A DNA stretch of 64,000 nucleotides. It comes from Salegentibacter sp. 24 (GTDB lineage Bacteria; Bacteroidota; Bacteroidia; Flavobacteriales; Flavobacteriaceae). The notes beneath the pieces were generated by a model, which was not told where the DNA came from, did not search any database, and saw nothing but the letters and a program-made list of their open reading frames with translations. The position numbers and the translations under genes were made by a program. How positions within the stretch are numbered: position 1 is the stretch's first letter; the number at the start of each line of letters is the position of its first letter. Below, in pieces: positions 34,554 through 44,662 of this stretch. The DNA lies in assembly GCF_004362395.1 (NCBI RefSeq), contig NZ_SNWE01000005.1, positions 62,001 to 126,000 on the forward strand, written 5' to 3'.

Positions 34554-37154
34554 ATGAAATTCTCTTCTCTTTTTTTTATAGCCTTATTTTTAACCTGGAG
34601 CTTTAATCTTTCTGCCCAACGTAATATTCAGACCATAAATTCTGCCTGGGAATTTTCTTCGAAAAAAAATGATGCAACAAAAATCGTTAATATTCCACAT
34701 ACCTGGAACGCTGAAGATGCCTTTGAAGATGGAAAAGACTATTTCCGTGGAAAAGGAACTTATAAAAAAACATTTTTTGTTCCGGAAGAATGGCAAGAGA
34801 AACGCGCATTTTTAAAATTTGAAGGCAGCAATCAGATCACTACTGTCTTTGTGAATGATCTGAAAGTTGGTGAGCATCGAGGCGGTTACACAGGTTTTGT
34901 TTTTGATATATCTGAAGCTTTAAAATTTGGAAAGGAAAACAAGATAAGGATAGAAGTAAACAATGCCCATAATTCCAATATTCCCCCATTAGATGCCGAT
35001 TTCAATTTTTACGGCGGAATTTATCGTGATCTACACCTTATACTTACCAATAAAATTCATTTCGAGCTAGAAAACGAAGCAACCGGCAATATGCTGATAA
35101 AAACTCCAGAAGTAAATTCGGAGAATGCACAGGTAGTTTTTGAAACCAAAATCGTTAATCATTCTCAGAAAGCAAAAAATCTACAGGTGCGTGTGGAGAT
35201 ATTTAATCCTGAAAAACAAAAATTCGAAACTTTATCCAAACAAATTCGACTTTCACAAGGGGAGACCAAATCGGTTAATTTCAGCAAAGAGATCAATAAT
35301 CCGGAATTATGGTCCCCCGATTCTCCAAGTTTATATACTGCAGTGGCCCAGATTTCTCATGAAAATTCCAGCGAAATTTTGGATGAAATAGATTCCAGAT
35401 TCGGACTTCGCTGGTTCGAAGTAAGCACCGAAAAAGGATTTGTTTTAAATGGGGAGCCTATAAAGCTTATTGGCGCCAACCGGCATCAGGATTATAAAGA
35501 CCTGGGAAATGCCTTACCCAACAAAATTCATAGATCAGATTATAAAACTATTAAAAAAATGGGGGCTAATGTAATTCGTACGGCTCATTATCCCCAAGAT
35601 CCCGAGGTATATAAAATTTGTGATGAACTTGGTTTATTGGTTTGGACCGAAGTTCCGGTAATTAATGATGTCACCGATACTGAAGCTTATCACGATGTTT
35701 CACTAAAAATGCAACGCGAACAGATTCTACAGTTTTTCAATCATCCCTCTATCGTGATGTGGGGGTATATGAATGAGATTTTTATAAGACTGGTTTTTAA
35801 TAATGAGATCACTGAAGCGGAAAAAGAAGCCAAGATAAAAACTTCGGTAGAGCTGGCTAAAAAACTGGAAAAAGAAACCAAGAGACTGGATCCTCATCGT
35901 TTAAGCGTGATGGCTTTGCACGAAAATCAATTATATAACGAGTCTGGGATTGCCGATATTCCAGATGTGATTGGCTGGAACCTTTATTTTGGGTGGTATT
36001 CTCCAGGACTGGAAAGTTTTGGCGAGTTTTTAGATAGACAACATACCCGATATCCCAATCGTCCTTTATTCATTTCGGAATATGGTCCCGGTGCTGATTC
36101 CCGCCTTCAGACCGATGAGCCAAAACCCTGGGATTATTCAGAAGCTTATCAGCTGAAACTTCACAGGAGTTATCTAAACCAGGTCCAGGCGCGGGATTAT
36201 GTATTTGGAATGACCGCCTGGAATTTTGCCGATTTTGGTTCATCCTTTCGGCAGGATTCACGCCCTTATATCAACCAGAAAGGTTTGGTAAATATAGATC
36301 GCAGCAAAAAGGACATTTACCATTATTACCAGGCCAGGTTGCTGGATGAACCCTTTATCTACATCGCTGGTAAAAATTATGAAAAACGATATCCAATTGA
36401 TGAAAATGACAGTATAGAAATCACCGTTTTTTCTAATGCAGACAAAGTAAAATTGAATATTGGTAATGCTGAATTTACTTCGGAGGTTGAAGATGCAATA
36501 GCTATTTTTAAACTTTCCCTTCCCACAGGGAAACATCAGCTAATGGCTACCGATGGTAAAGTTTCACATTCCCGGGAAATTGAGGTGAAATACAGAAAAA
36601 AGCTTGTTTTGGATATTGCAAAGAGCAATATCCTGGTAAACGTAGGTACGCAAGTGAATTTCACCGACGAAACTACAGGTGAAACCTGGATCAGCGATCA
36701 GGAATATAAAGAGGGAGGTTTTGGATATGTAGGCGGTAATGTTTACCAGAAAAATGAACATAAATTCCAGGGAACTGCTTCAGATATTCTGGGCACGGAA
36801 AACGATCCCCTTTTTCAAACCATGCGTGAAGGCATAGAAGCTTATAAATTTGATGTAAAAGAAGGAAAATATCGCCTAACGCTGCTTTTCGCCGAACCAG
36901 ACTATAAGGCTTCAGAAGAAAATATTTATAATCTGAATGAATCACAAAAAGAAAAGCTTACTGGCTTAAGGAGTTTTGATGTAAGGATCAATGGAGAAAC
37001 ATTTTCTAAGAACCTCAATCTGGCAAGGGATTACGGCAATATTAGAGCGGTTAAGATTTCCTATGTGGTAAAAACTCAAAATGGAATTTCTGTTGAATTT
37101 GAAGAGAATTCCGGGAAAGCACTTTTGTCCGGCATTAAACTGGAAAAATTGTAA
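34554..37154 (+). CDS. GH2 family beta-glycosidase with C-terminal malectin-like domain
   Basis: An 866-aa exported enzyme (signal peptide ending NLSAQR). In order: sugar-binding domain (about 25-165), immunoglobulin-like domain (170-285), TIM barrel (285-590), a DUF4982-like beta domain (about 610-690) and a malectin-like domain (about 690-866, including YRLTLLFAEPDY and FDVRINGE). The catalytic acid/base is Glu408 in MWGYMNE and the nucleophile Glu509 in FISEYG. GH2 covers beta-galactosidases, mannosidases and glucuronidases; the activity is not fixed by sequence alone. Malectin binds diglucosides in eukaryotes, so the end domain may bind a glucan product. Confidence 0.92.
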   Translation: MKFSSLFFIALFLTWSFNLSAQRNIQTINSAWEFSSKKNDATKIVNIPHTWNAEDAFEDGKDYFRGKGTYKKTFFVPEEWQEKRAFLKFEGSNQITTVFVNDLKVGEHRGGYTGFVFDISEALKFGKENKIRIEVNNAHNSNIPPLDADFNFYGGIYRDLHLILTNKIHFELENEATGNMLIKTPEVNSENAQVVFETKIVNHSQKAKNLQVRVEIFNPEKQKFETLSKQIRLSQGETKSVNFSKEINNPELWSPDSPSLYTAVAQISHENSSEILDEIDSRFGLRWFEVSTEKGFVLNGEPIKLIGANRHQDYKDLGNALPNKIHRSDYKTIKKMGANVIRTAHYPQDPEVYKICDELGLLVWTEVPVINDVTDTEAYHDVSLKMQREQILQFFNHPSIVMWGYMNEIFIRLVFNNEITEAEKEAKIKTSVELAKKLEKETKRLDPHRLSVMALHENQLYNESGIADIPDVIGWNLYFGWYSPGLESFGEFLDRQHTRYPNRPLFISEYGPGADSRLQTDEPKPWDYSEAYQLKLHRSYLNQVQARDYVFGMTAWNFADFGSSFRQDSRPYINQKGLVNIDRSKKDIYHYYQARLLDEPFIYIAGKNYEKRYPIDENDSIEITVFSNADKVKLNIGNAEFTSEVEDAIAIFKLSLPTGKHQLMATDGKVSHSREIEVKYRKKLVLDIAKSNILVNVGTQVNFTDETTGETWISDQEYKEGGFGYVGGNVYQKNEHKFQGTASDILGTENDPLFQTMREGIEAYKFDVKEGKYRLTLLFAEPDYKASEENIYNLNESQKEKLTGLRSFDVRINGETFSKNLNLARDYGNIRAVKISYVVKTQNGISVEFEENSGKALLSGIKLEKL

Positions 37155-37186
37155 CGAAAACTATTTCCTATTTGACCTAACAGAAA

Positions 37187-37204
37187 ATCCCGCCGAAGCG
37201 GGAT
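37187..37204 (-). terminator. Terminator candidate between convergent GH2 and GH3 genes
   Basis: ATCCCGC and GCGGGAT form a perfect 7-bp stem with a short loop. On the minus strand TTTTC follows the stem, serving the GH3 gene that ends at 37256; on the plus strand it may help to stop GH2 transcripts. A second, weaker hairpin lies at 37215-37237. Confidence 0.55.
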
Positions 37205-37255
37205 AAAAAAGCCCCGAGATAGTAGGGCATCTCAGGACTAGGCATTAATGAAAAA

Positions 37256-39529
37256 TTACTCCACTACAGTAAAAGTTCCTGTGAACTGATGATCTGAACT
37301 TCCCGCAACGAAAAATTCAAATTCACCGGGTTCAACCACAAATTCAAGGTTCGCATTATAGAATTTCAGGTCTTCAGCAGATATTTCAAAACTTACTTTT
37401 TTAGATTCTCCTTTTTCTAATAAGATCTTTTTAAAGGCCTTCAACTCCTTTTTTGGAGGTGTAATGCTCCGCACTTTATCGTGCGTATAAAGTTGGACTA
37501 CCTCTGCTCCATCATATGCTCCTGTATTGGTTACAGTTGTGGTAATGGTGATGGTGCCACCTTTGCTTAATTTATTGTCACTAATTTTAGTTTCCCCATA
37601 TTCAAAATTAGTATAGCTCAATCCGTAACCAAAAGGCAATAGAGGAGAATTAGGTGAATCCAGGTAATTGCTTTTAAATTTCTGAAACTCTCCGCTTTCA
37701 GGAGCTGGTCTGCCAGTAGTTTTCATTCGATAATAGATTGGAATTTGTCCAACATTTCTTGGCCAGGTTGCTGTTAGTTTTCCTGAAGGATTATAATCTC
37801 CGAAAATCACATCAGCTATTGCATTACCAGCTTCTACACCAGGATGCCAAACCTGAAGAATACTTACGGGCATTTGCATTTCTTCTTCTATCACAAGGGG
37901 TCGGCCGCTCATAAGCACTAAGACTACAGGTTTTCCCGTTTTTACAAGCGCTCTAATTAGCTTCTTCTGACTTTCAGGGATACTTAAACTGGTACGACTT
38001 GCCGCTTCCCCGCTCATTTCAGTAGCCTCACCTACGGCTGCAACAATAACATCAGCGCCTCTAGAAACTTCCAAAGCCTCTTCAATCATAGCTTCAGGTG
38101 ATTTTTCTGAAATCTCAATACGTGGACCAAACACGTTCACTTTGTCTGCGAAAACACTATCATTGCTAATATTAGCACCTTTTGCGTAAGTGATTTCTGC
38201 CTGGGGAGCCACATTTCTTAAACCTTCCAAAATCGGAACTGAAAGTTCCGGATTGCCTGTTGGCGCCCAGGTTCCTAACATATTGTTCTTGTTATTGGCC
38301 ATTGGTCCTACCAATGCAATTTTAGCATCTTTAGACAAAGGAAGGGTGTTTTTATGCTTTTTTAATAACACGAAAGAACGTCTTGCTGCTTTTCGAGCTA
38401 TGGAGCGATTTTCTTCAGTTAGAATATCTTTTTCAGGTCTGCTTTCATCAGAATACAAATAAGGATTATCTAGAAGTCCTAATTTATGTTTGGCTTCCAG
38501 GATTCGACGTACAGCTTTAGTAATTTGTTCTTCAGACACCTTTCCTTCTTCAACAGATTTCTTAAGCGTAGTTAAGAATCCTTCTCCAACCATATCCATA
38601 TCAAGTCCGGCATTTATTGCCAAAGCAGAAACATCCTGAAGATCTCCCATACCGTGTGCGATCATTTCGTTAACCGAAGTATAATCTGAAACCACAAAAC
38701 CGTCAAAACCCCAACGTTCCCGGAGTAAATCGGTAATTAACCATTTGTTTCCAGAAGCGGGTACCCCGTGAATGTCGTTAAAGGATGTCATCGCGCTGGC
38801 AACTCCAGCGTCTACCGCAGCTTTATATGGCGGTAAATATTCATTGAACATTTTTATCTTACTCATATCTACCGAATTGTAATCACGGCCGGCCTCAACT
38901 GCTCCATAAAGTGCCAGGTGCTTTACTGTCGCCAACATCGTATTAGGTGCCGAAAAATCCTCACCCTGATAACCTTCTACCATTGCCCTGGCAACTTGAG
39001 AACCCAAATAAGGATCTTCTCCTGCTCCTTCAGCAATTCGACCCCAACGCGGGTCACGGGCGATATCTACCATAGGTGAGAAATTCCAGTTTATACCATC
39101 AGCCGTGGCTTCTTTTGCGGCTATTTGAGCGGTTTCTTTAATCAAATCCATATCCCAACTGGAAGAAAGTCCAAGAGGAATAGGAAAGGTGGTTTTATAA
39201 CCATGGATAACATCAGATCCGATTAAAAGGGGAATGCCTAAACGAGAATTCTCTACGGCAAGTTTTTGTGCCTGTCTGACTTTTTCTGGACTGGAAACTC
39301 CAAAAATACCTCCAACATTTCCCTCTTTTATTTTAGCCTCTACATCTTCACTAACTACCGATCCAGTGGCTACACCTCCGCCGGGAGTTACTAAATTTAA
39401 TTGACCTATTTTCTCTTCAAGAGTCATTTTACTGAGTAATTCCTCTACTTCGGGAATCTGTGCTTGTGCTTGCAGAACCGATGCTGCTGTACATATTGTC
39501 AAGCCAAGTATTAGATAAATTCTTCTCAT
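37256..39529 (-). CDS. GH3 family beta-glucosidase (BglX-like)
   Basis: A 757-aa exported enzyme (signal peptide ending LQAQAQ). It has the three-part GH3 build of BglX: TIM barrel (about 25-360) with SDVIHGYKTTFPIP, WNFSPMVDIARDPRWGR and the nucleophile Asp282 in VVSDYTSV; alpha/beta sandwich (about 385-600) with AAVGEATEMSGEAASR; and a C-terminal fibronectin-III-like domain (about 660-755). It would release glucose from beta-gluco-oligosaccharides; B. thetaiotaomicron uses a GH3 enzyme on beta-1,2-gluco-oligosaccharides next to a GH144 enzyme. It is the last gene of the minus-strand glucan run, 28 bp after the GH43-like gene. Confidence 0.95.
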   Translation of the reverse strand: MRRIYLILGLTICTAASVLQAQAQIPEVEELLSKMTLEEKIGQLNLVTPGGGVATGSVVSEDVEAKIKEGNVGGIFGVSSPEKVRQAQKLAVENSRLGIPLLIGSDVIHGYKTTFPIPLGLSSSWDMDLIKETAQIAAKEATADGINWNFSPMVDIARDPRWGRIAEGAGEDPYLGSQVARAMVEGYQGEDFSAPNTMLATVKHLALYGAVEAGRDYNSVDMSKIKMFNEYLPPYKAAVDAGVASAMTSFNDIHGVPASGNKWLITDLLRERWGFDGFVVSDYTSVNEMIAHGMGDLQDVSALAINAGLDMDMVGEGFLTTLKKSVEEGKVSEEQITKAVRRILEAKHKLGLLDNPYLYSDESRPEKDILTEENRSIARKAARRSFVLLKKHKNTLPLSKDAKIALVGPMANNKNNMLGTWAPTGNPELSVPILEGLRNVAPQAEITYAKGANISNDSVFADKVNVFGPRIEISEKSPEAMIEEALEVSRGADVIVAAVGEATEMSGEAASRTSLSIPESQKKLIRALVKTGKPVVLVLMSGRPLVIEEEMQMPVSILQVWHPGVEAGNAIADVIFGDYNPSGKLTATWPRNVGQIPIYYRMKTTGRPAPESGEFQKFKSNYLDSPNSPLLPFGYGLSYTNFEYGETKISDNKLSKGGTITITTTVTNTGAYDGAEVVQLYTHDKVRSITPPKKELKAFKKILLEKGESKKVSFEISAEDLKFYNANLEFVVEPGEFEFFVAGSSDHQFTGTFTVVE

Positions 39530-39557
39530 TTTATTTAGTTTATATTATCAACATTTT

Positions 39558-41363
39558 TTATTCTACTTGTAATACCGGAGATCTTTCTGAAATGCCATTT
39601 TCATTGAATGCCTCAATACTAAAATAATACTGTGTATCACGATCCAGGCTACGCATAAAATGCTCATTCCTATCATAAATTAACCAGGATTGATATAATT
39701 TATCTGGCGCGATACCCCATCGGATATTGTAGCCCTGAGCTCCTTCCACCGGGTTCCATTTCAGGGAGGCATTTCTTCTGTCCTTTTCTCTTGATACGGT
39801 GAATCCTTTCACCGTTGCTGGCTTCTCTCCTAAACCCTTACCAAATACTCTTATTTCGGACAATGCCAGGTTTTTTCCAGGAACTTCCACATTTTTATAT
39901 CTTACATATTTTGCTTTTACAGGCTGACTTAGGGTAATGTAGGCATTGGGGGCATCTTCATAGCTTTCACTTCGGTCTACTACTGTCTCCCAGTCTGTGC
40001 CATTTTCAGAGACCTCAAGTATAAACCGGTGTCTCAAGCCTTCCGTACGGGTATATATGCCTGCGTCCTGATCATGAAAATTCAGTTGAAAAGCATATAT
40101 ATTTCCAGGTGAGAGCATTTCGATCTCAACCCATTGCTCATCATTATTGGCCTTAGCAACCCAAAAAGATTTCGGGCTTTCGTCGGTTAACAACTTGGAA
40201 ATAATTTCACCCTCACTGTTTCTTTCTAGAGGCATTTCCTTAATGTCATAATCCCCATCGGTAGCAGTACTTTTTCTCACCTGCATTTCTGAGGAAGAAA
40301 CTGTTGCATTTCCCTTGTAAGAAAGCAACATCCAACCACTGTGTTGTCCTGCCATTGTTGGATGATCGGGACCGAACAACGGGTAATCGCCATAACTTGT
40401 ATTGGTGTACATTAATCCTTCTTGATCAAAATAGGTAGGGAACATGCTTAGACGACGTTCCCAATGGGAGTTCGAAGCCAGGGCCATGGTTGCAAAATGC
40501 CAATATTGGCCATTGGTTTGTTTCATCGTAATTCCGTGGCCCGCCCCGTTAGCAAAACCACCTGGTTTGAAACTCATGGGATTATTTTTCATGTAAGTAA
40601 ATGGCCCAAGTGGGGTTTCTCCAATGTAAGCGGCATCGGCGTATACATTAAATTGTGTTCCAGGAGCCGCATATTGTAGATAATATTTACCATCATGTTT
40701 TGTCATCGAGGCTCCTTCCATGTAACCTTCCTTTATGGTTGGATGGTAATTATTTTGACCAAAACGCTCCCAACCGTGTTCTTCTTCAACCAGGTTGATA
40801 AGCTCTTTTTCAACTCCGGTTTCAAGAAAACGATCATTTTTATCTAGCATTTTCACACGAAGAGGATGGACATTCGAGGAGCCCCAATACAAATAGGTTT
40901 TCCCATCATCGTCGATAAATAATTCCGAATCCTGAATATTATTACTAATGGAGGCGGTGGGGGTCCAATTACCACTTTTCGGGTCATCCGTGTAAAGAAT
41001 ACTCCCATAACCCGCAGGATCACCAGCAAAATATACTAGCGAATCCTTATAATTGAAAGCCGTTGGCGCATTGGACCCCTCGAAAAACCATTGTTTCGGT
41101 TTAATAAATTCCCAGTTAATCAAATCGGTGCTATGCCAATAACCAAAAGAACGGGTAACAAACATATAATACTCGCCTTGAAATTCAATTACCGCAGGAT
41201 CAGCACCGGAACGATATGAAATATTATCACTTGAATTATAAACCATATAAGAATAGTCAATATCCAAAGGATTAATATAAGTTTCTGGTACCACTTCCTG
41301 TGCAAACATTAATGCGCCAAATAATAAGGCCGCTGTAGTAAGAATATTTTTAAAACTTTTCAT
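39558..41363 (-). CDS. GH43-like glycosidase with discoidin and fibronectin domains
   Basis: A 601-aa exported protein (signal peptide ending LMFAQE). Residues about 45-385 form a five-bladed propeller of the GH43/GH117 superfamily with the expected acidic residues Asp55 (SGADPAV), Asp145 (IQDSELF) and Glu216 (GYMEGASM). Next is an F5/8 type C (CBM32-like) domain (about 390-510, with LRHRFILEVSENGTDWETV) and a fibronectin-III domain (about 515-601). Neighbours are a GH3 gene (28 bp downstream) and an esterase (29 bp upstream). Alpha-L-arabinofuranosidase or beta-xylosidase are the common GH43 activities, but neither fits a plain glucan, so the activity is left open. Confidence 0.85.
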   Translation of the reverse strand: MKSFKNILTTAALLFGALMFAQEVVPETYINPLDIDYSYMVYNSSDNISYRSGADPAVIEFQGEYYMFVTRSFGYWHSTDLINWEFIKPKQWFFEGSNAPTAFNYKDSLVYFAGDPAGYGSILYTDDPKSGNWTPTASISNNIQDSELFIDDDGKTYLYWGSSNVHPLRVKMLDKNDRFLETGVEKELINLVEEEHGWERFGQNNYHPTIKEGYMEGASMTKHDGKYYLQYAAPGTQFNVYADAAYIGETPLGPFTYMKNNPMSFKPGGFANGAGHGITMKQTNGQYWHFATMALASNSHWERRLSMFPTYFDQEGLMYTNTSYGDYPLFGPDHPTMAGQHSGWMLLSYKGNATVSSSEMQVRKSTATDGDYDIKEMPLERNSEGEIISKLLTDESPKSFWVAKANNDEQWVEIEMLSPGNIYAFQLNFHDQDAGIYTRTEGLRHRFILEVSENGTDWETVVDRSESYEDAPNAYITLSQPVKAKYVRYKNVEVPGKNLALSEIRVFGKGLGEKPATVKGFTVSREKDRRNASLKWNPVEGAQGYNIRWGIAPDKLYQSWLIYDRNEHFMRSLDRDTQYYFSIEAFNENGISERSPVLQVE

Positions 41364-41392
41364 CTTTGCGTCTTAAACTGGTTAATAACTGC

Positions 41393-42208
41393 CTAATTTT
41401 TTAGTTGTTTTCTTTTAGTTAGTTTATGTGAAAATAGCCAGGGTAATAAATTTGGTTCAGCAAATGCCGAATCCCAGCTGTTGTGATTATCGTCCGGGTA
41501 AAGGGAAAGTTTAGCATTTCCCCCATAGTGATTAATGGCACGAGCCATTGCCTCGGAATACTTTGGTAATACTACATCGTCCTTTTTTCCATGAAATAGC
41601 CAAATATTGAACCCTTGTGGATATTCTTTAGCTATTTCGGGATTTGCACCGCCACAAATTGCAAAGGCTGCAGCGAACATTCCAGGTCTTTTATAAATGA
41701 GTTCGAAGGTGCCCATTCCACCCATGGAGAGTCCACCAAGATAAATTCGGTCTTCATTCACATATGGCTTAGAAATCATTTTTTCCATTAAATCCATCAC
41801 AAGTTGCAAAGATTTCGTAGCAGGCTTATCATTCATAAAATCAAACTGAAAAGGAATGGTATCACGATTCACTTCAACCTTGGCCCAGTAATCATCTTTT
41901 GGCGCCTGCGGAAAAATAACTATAGCAGGGAAATCCTCCTGATTCTTCAGAAATAATTCACTCCCGTGAGTTAATTGGGACTGATTATCGTTTCCTCTTT
42001 CTCCCGCCCCATGCAGAAATAAAACCACGGGATATTTTTTAGCCTGAGAAAAATCCTTCGGAAATAGAATACGGTAATTTAAGGTATCACCATCTTTAAT
42101 AAATTGCTCCTTTTTATAGGCCTGTTGTTCCTGTGCCGCTACTGTTATCGGGATTAACAACATAATTAGGATAAATAATGTTACTAGGTATAAAAATCTT
42201 TTTTTCAT
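41393..42208 (-). CDS. Secreted prolyl-oligopeptidase/PHB-depolymerase-like esterase
   Basis: A 271-aa exported alpha/beta hydrolase (hydrophobic leader, cleavage near TVAAQEQ). Motifs: FLHGAGERGND oxyanion region, nucleophile in LGGLSMGGMGTFE, acid in HGKKDDVVLP and base in PDDNHNSWDSAF. This is the pattern of the COG4099-type esterases (putative phospholipase/carbohydrate esterase) found in many glycan loci. It would remove ester groups such as acetyl or succinyl from the glycan. Gaps to its operon neighbours are 29 and 35 bp. Confidence 0.85.
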   Translation of the reverse strand: MKKRFLYLVTLFILIMLLIPITVAAQEQQAYKKEQFIKDGDTLNYRILFPKDFSQAKKYPVVLFLHGAGERGNDNQSQLTHGSELFLKNQEDFPAIVIFPQAPKDDYWAKVEVNRDTIPFQFDFMNDKPATKSLQLVMDLMEKMISKPYVNEDRIYLGGLSMGGMGTFELIYKRPGMFAAAFAICGGANPEIAKEYPQGFNIWLFHGKKDDVVLPKYSEAMARAINHYGGNAKLSLYPDDNHNSWDSAFAEPNLLPWLFSHKLTKRKQLKN

Positions 42209-42243
42209 TTTTTGATATATAAAACCTTTGTGGTTTAGTGCTA

Positions 42244-43242
42244 CTATTTTAAATGAGTGTTTTCAAATGTGAAGTCATGATCCTGTTCTTTTTTAAATTC
42301 ATCTAGCCAGGGAGAATATGTTTTTACATCAATTTTTTGATTTTCAGGATCAACTTTAATAATTCTTAGAAAACCATTGCCTCCTTTTTTTGTGCCTTCA
42401 ACTCCTTTTTGGTAATTGGCGAGCATTTGGTATACTTTATTCCCCTTTTCTCCCTCACTAACTAAAGTTCCGACTCCAGATTTAAGAATATGGCCAGAAA
42501 AAACCATTTTGATATTTTCGTGTTTCTTAATCAATTTCTCCCAAAGTTGCCGGCCATTATTTGGAGCTTCCTTACCAATATCCTTTCCAATACCATAATT
42601 TTCGGGGAGCCACCAGTCTTCCCCATCGTGAAGTGACCCGTCCTCGTAGAGGTAAGCATGGGTGACCACTATAAAATTATGATCAGGATATTTTGAAATC
42701 ATGTCGTTAGCCCATGCAATAGTTTTATTACGCGGGCCAAACTCTAGGGAAAGCACCATCCATTTTTGTTCTCCAATCTTAAATTCGCTCAGTAGATTAT
42801 CTATTTTACCCTTCGGAAAAGATGCAACAAGATTGGAGATATCATTAGACGGAAAAAAAGCATTGGCTAAAGAAGTATTTCTTGTATCGGCAAATTTCCC
42901 GATTTTACTGCCCATATCATGATTTCCAAGTGCAAAAGAATAAGGTACTTTTCCCTGCAGGATATTGAAGCCTTTTTTAGCTATATCCCACTCCTTCCCA
43001 CTATTATTTTGGGTAATATCACCGACATGCAAGGCAAAGGAAAATCTTTCCTGATTGTTGGCCAACCATTGCATTTGGTGTAAATAAATTTCAGGATATT
43101 CTTCAACATACGTTTGGGTATCTGGAAGCACCACAAATTCAAAAGCTTGCTGCTGTGCTGAAGTAGTTTTTGAAACTGCAAATACCACAAGCACTAGCTG
43201 TAGGCTCCAATTTTTACGGAAGTATATAAAGAATTCAATCAT
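42244..43242 (-). CDS. Secreted calcineurin-like metallophosphoesterase
   Basis: A 332-aa protein exported through a leader ending TTSAQQ. The two-metal phosphoesterase motifs are in order: VLPDTQTY, HVGDITQNN, ALGNHDMG, VVTHAYLYEDG and FSGHILKSG. It should cleave phosphomono- or phosphodiesters outside the cytoplasm. Its place inside a glycan operon, 5 bp after a GH144-like gene, suggests that the glycan carries phosphate groups; phosphoglycerol on periplasmic beta-1,2-glucans would be an example. This substrate is inferred. Confidence 0.88.
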   Translation of the reverse strand: MIEFFIYFRKNWSLQLVLVVFAVSKTTSAQQQAFEFVVLPDTQTYVEEYPEIYLHQMQWLANNQERFSFALHVGDITQNNSGKEWDIAKKGFNILQGKVPYSFALGNHDMGSKIGKFADTRNTSLANAFFPSNDISNLVASFPKGKIDNLLSEFKIGEQKWMVLSLEFGPRNKTIAWANDMISKYPDHNFIVVTHAYLYEDGSLHDGEDWWLPENYGIGKDIGKEAPNNGRQLWEKLIKKHENIKMVFSGHILKSGVGTLVSEGEKGNKVYQMLANYQKGVEGTKKGGNGFLRIIKVDPENQKIDVKTYSPWLDEFKKEQDHDFTFENTHLK

Positions 43243-43247
43243 ATAAA

Positions 43248-44618
43248 TTAATTAGAAATATTGAATCCCAATTTGTCTAATCCCTTCTGCACCTCAGGTG
43301 CTCCCATAAATAAATCCCAAATAAGGCCACTTCTATAATTTTCTATCATTACAACTTGAGGCCCCTGATCTATTGCCAGGTATTTTGGAGCTACCCAATC
43401 TTCACCTTCAAGACTAAAAGCATCGTAAAAACCTGCAGGTCCCCATAGCAAGTCATTCTGCTCTTCAAAGAAATATCGCATAGCAGCTAATGAAATCTCA
43501 GGGGTATACGGAATAGAACTAATCGCGCCAGTTGGAGAAACCACACCGCGATCTGAATCCGGGGAATGTGCCGCATAGCCAATACCGTCATCTTCATTAC
43601 GGGTATAACTGGCGGTTAAGCCCCAGGAATTCTCAGTATAGGTTTCAAAATCATTGGGATTTTCCTGAGCGTATTGATAATTTATTTTAGTGTGATTCAC
43701 GTTCAAATCCCAGTAATTTGCATATATATCTACGAGTCCCTTAGGATTCAAGCCTAAATAAGAATAGTGCGCCCAAAAAAGTGGGCCTGCTTTATCCCCG
43801 GAGGTATTATGTTTTAAGATCAGAGGTATTCCGTAGGCTTCTTTATCGCTCACAATATTTCCGCTCCTAGCCCAGCCATCATGGTAGGCATCAGCTTCAA
43901 TTGCGTGATCTGGAGAAGAAGCGGCCATAATATAAGTAATCAAACATTCATTATAACCTTCGATCATAAAATCCATTTCCCACTGGTAATCCGGTGACCA
44001 GTGCCAGTAAAGTCCGTCTTTATTATTGGTGTACCATTCCCACTCGATACCTTTCCATAATTTATCATATTTTGCCGCCACTTCTTTTTCTCTTTCGTTT
44101 CCATTTTTCAAATATTCACGGACTACGAGAAAGCCCTGGGCTAGAAAGGAAGTTTCAACAAGATCTCCGCCATTATCTTTATCACTAAAAGCCTGAACAT
44201 CTCCGGTTTCGCCGTTTAGCCAATGTGGCCAAACCCCGTGAAATCTAGGAGCCTTATCTAAGAAATTGGCAATCTTATCTAAACGAGCTATCGCTGAATC
44301 CCTGGGAATAAACTCACGTTCCATCCCCGCTACAATGGCCATTAATCCAAAACCAGTACCTCCAGTGGTGACCACGTGCGCATCATCCTTTGGATATACC
44401 CCATCTGGATGATAACGCTCCCGGGCCATTCCTGAATTAGGTTCGGCATATTCCCAAAAATATTTTAGTGTTTGCTTCTGAACAGTATCTAGCAGGGCTT
44501 CTTTGGAAAGGGCTTGGGTTCCTTTCGTTTCTTTGTTAGCTTCACTTTTATCTTCATTTTTACAACCTATGCAAAACAGCAAAGCGAGTAAGAGGATGGT
44601 TGATTTAAAGTGTGTCAT
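43248..44618 (-). CDS. GH144-like enzyme (PF10091), lipoprotein, copy 1
   Basis: A 456-aa lipoprotein (lipobox LLFCIGC). It is an (alpha/alpha)6-type enzyme of the glycoamylase-like family PF10091, from which GH144 endo-beta-1,2-glucanases come. Asp148 and Asp152 in SDKDNGGDLVET and Glu224 in GYNEC keep the 4- and 72-residue spacing that I recall for the key residues Asp135, Asp139 and Glu211 of the Chitinophaga enzyme. It should act on beta-1,2-glucan or a related beta-glucan. It is the third of three paralogues in a row, 44 bp after the 720-aa copy. Confidence 0.85.
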   Translation of the reverse strand: MTHFKSTILLLALLFCIGCKNEDKSEANKETKGTQALSKEALLDTVQKQTLKYFWEYAEPNSGMARERYHPDGVYPKDDAHVVTTGGTGFGLMAIVAGMEREFIPRDSAIARLDKIANFLDKAPRFHGVWPHWLNGETGDVQAFSDKDNGGDLVETSFLAQGFLVVREYLKNGNEREKEVAAKYDKLWKGIEWEWYTNNKDGLYWHWSPDYQWEMDFMIEGYNECLITYIMAASSPDHAIEADAYHDGWARSGNIVSDKEAYGIPLILKHNTSGDKAGPLFWAHYSYLGLNPKGLVDIYANYWDLNVNHTKINYQYAQENPNDFETYTENSWGLTASYTRNEDDGIGYAAHSPDSDRGVVSPTGAISSIPYTPEISLAAMRYFFEEQNDLLWGPAGFYDAFSLEGEDWVAPKYLAIDQGPQVVMIENYRSGLIWDLFMGAPEVQKGLDKLGFNISN

Positions 44619-44662
44619 TGAATATATAATTTAGTTTTCGGTTTAATTATAATAGTAAAAGA

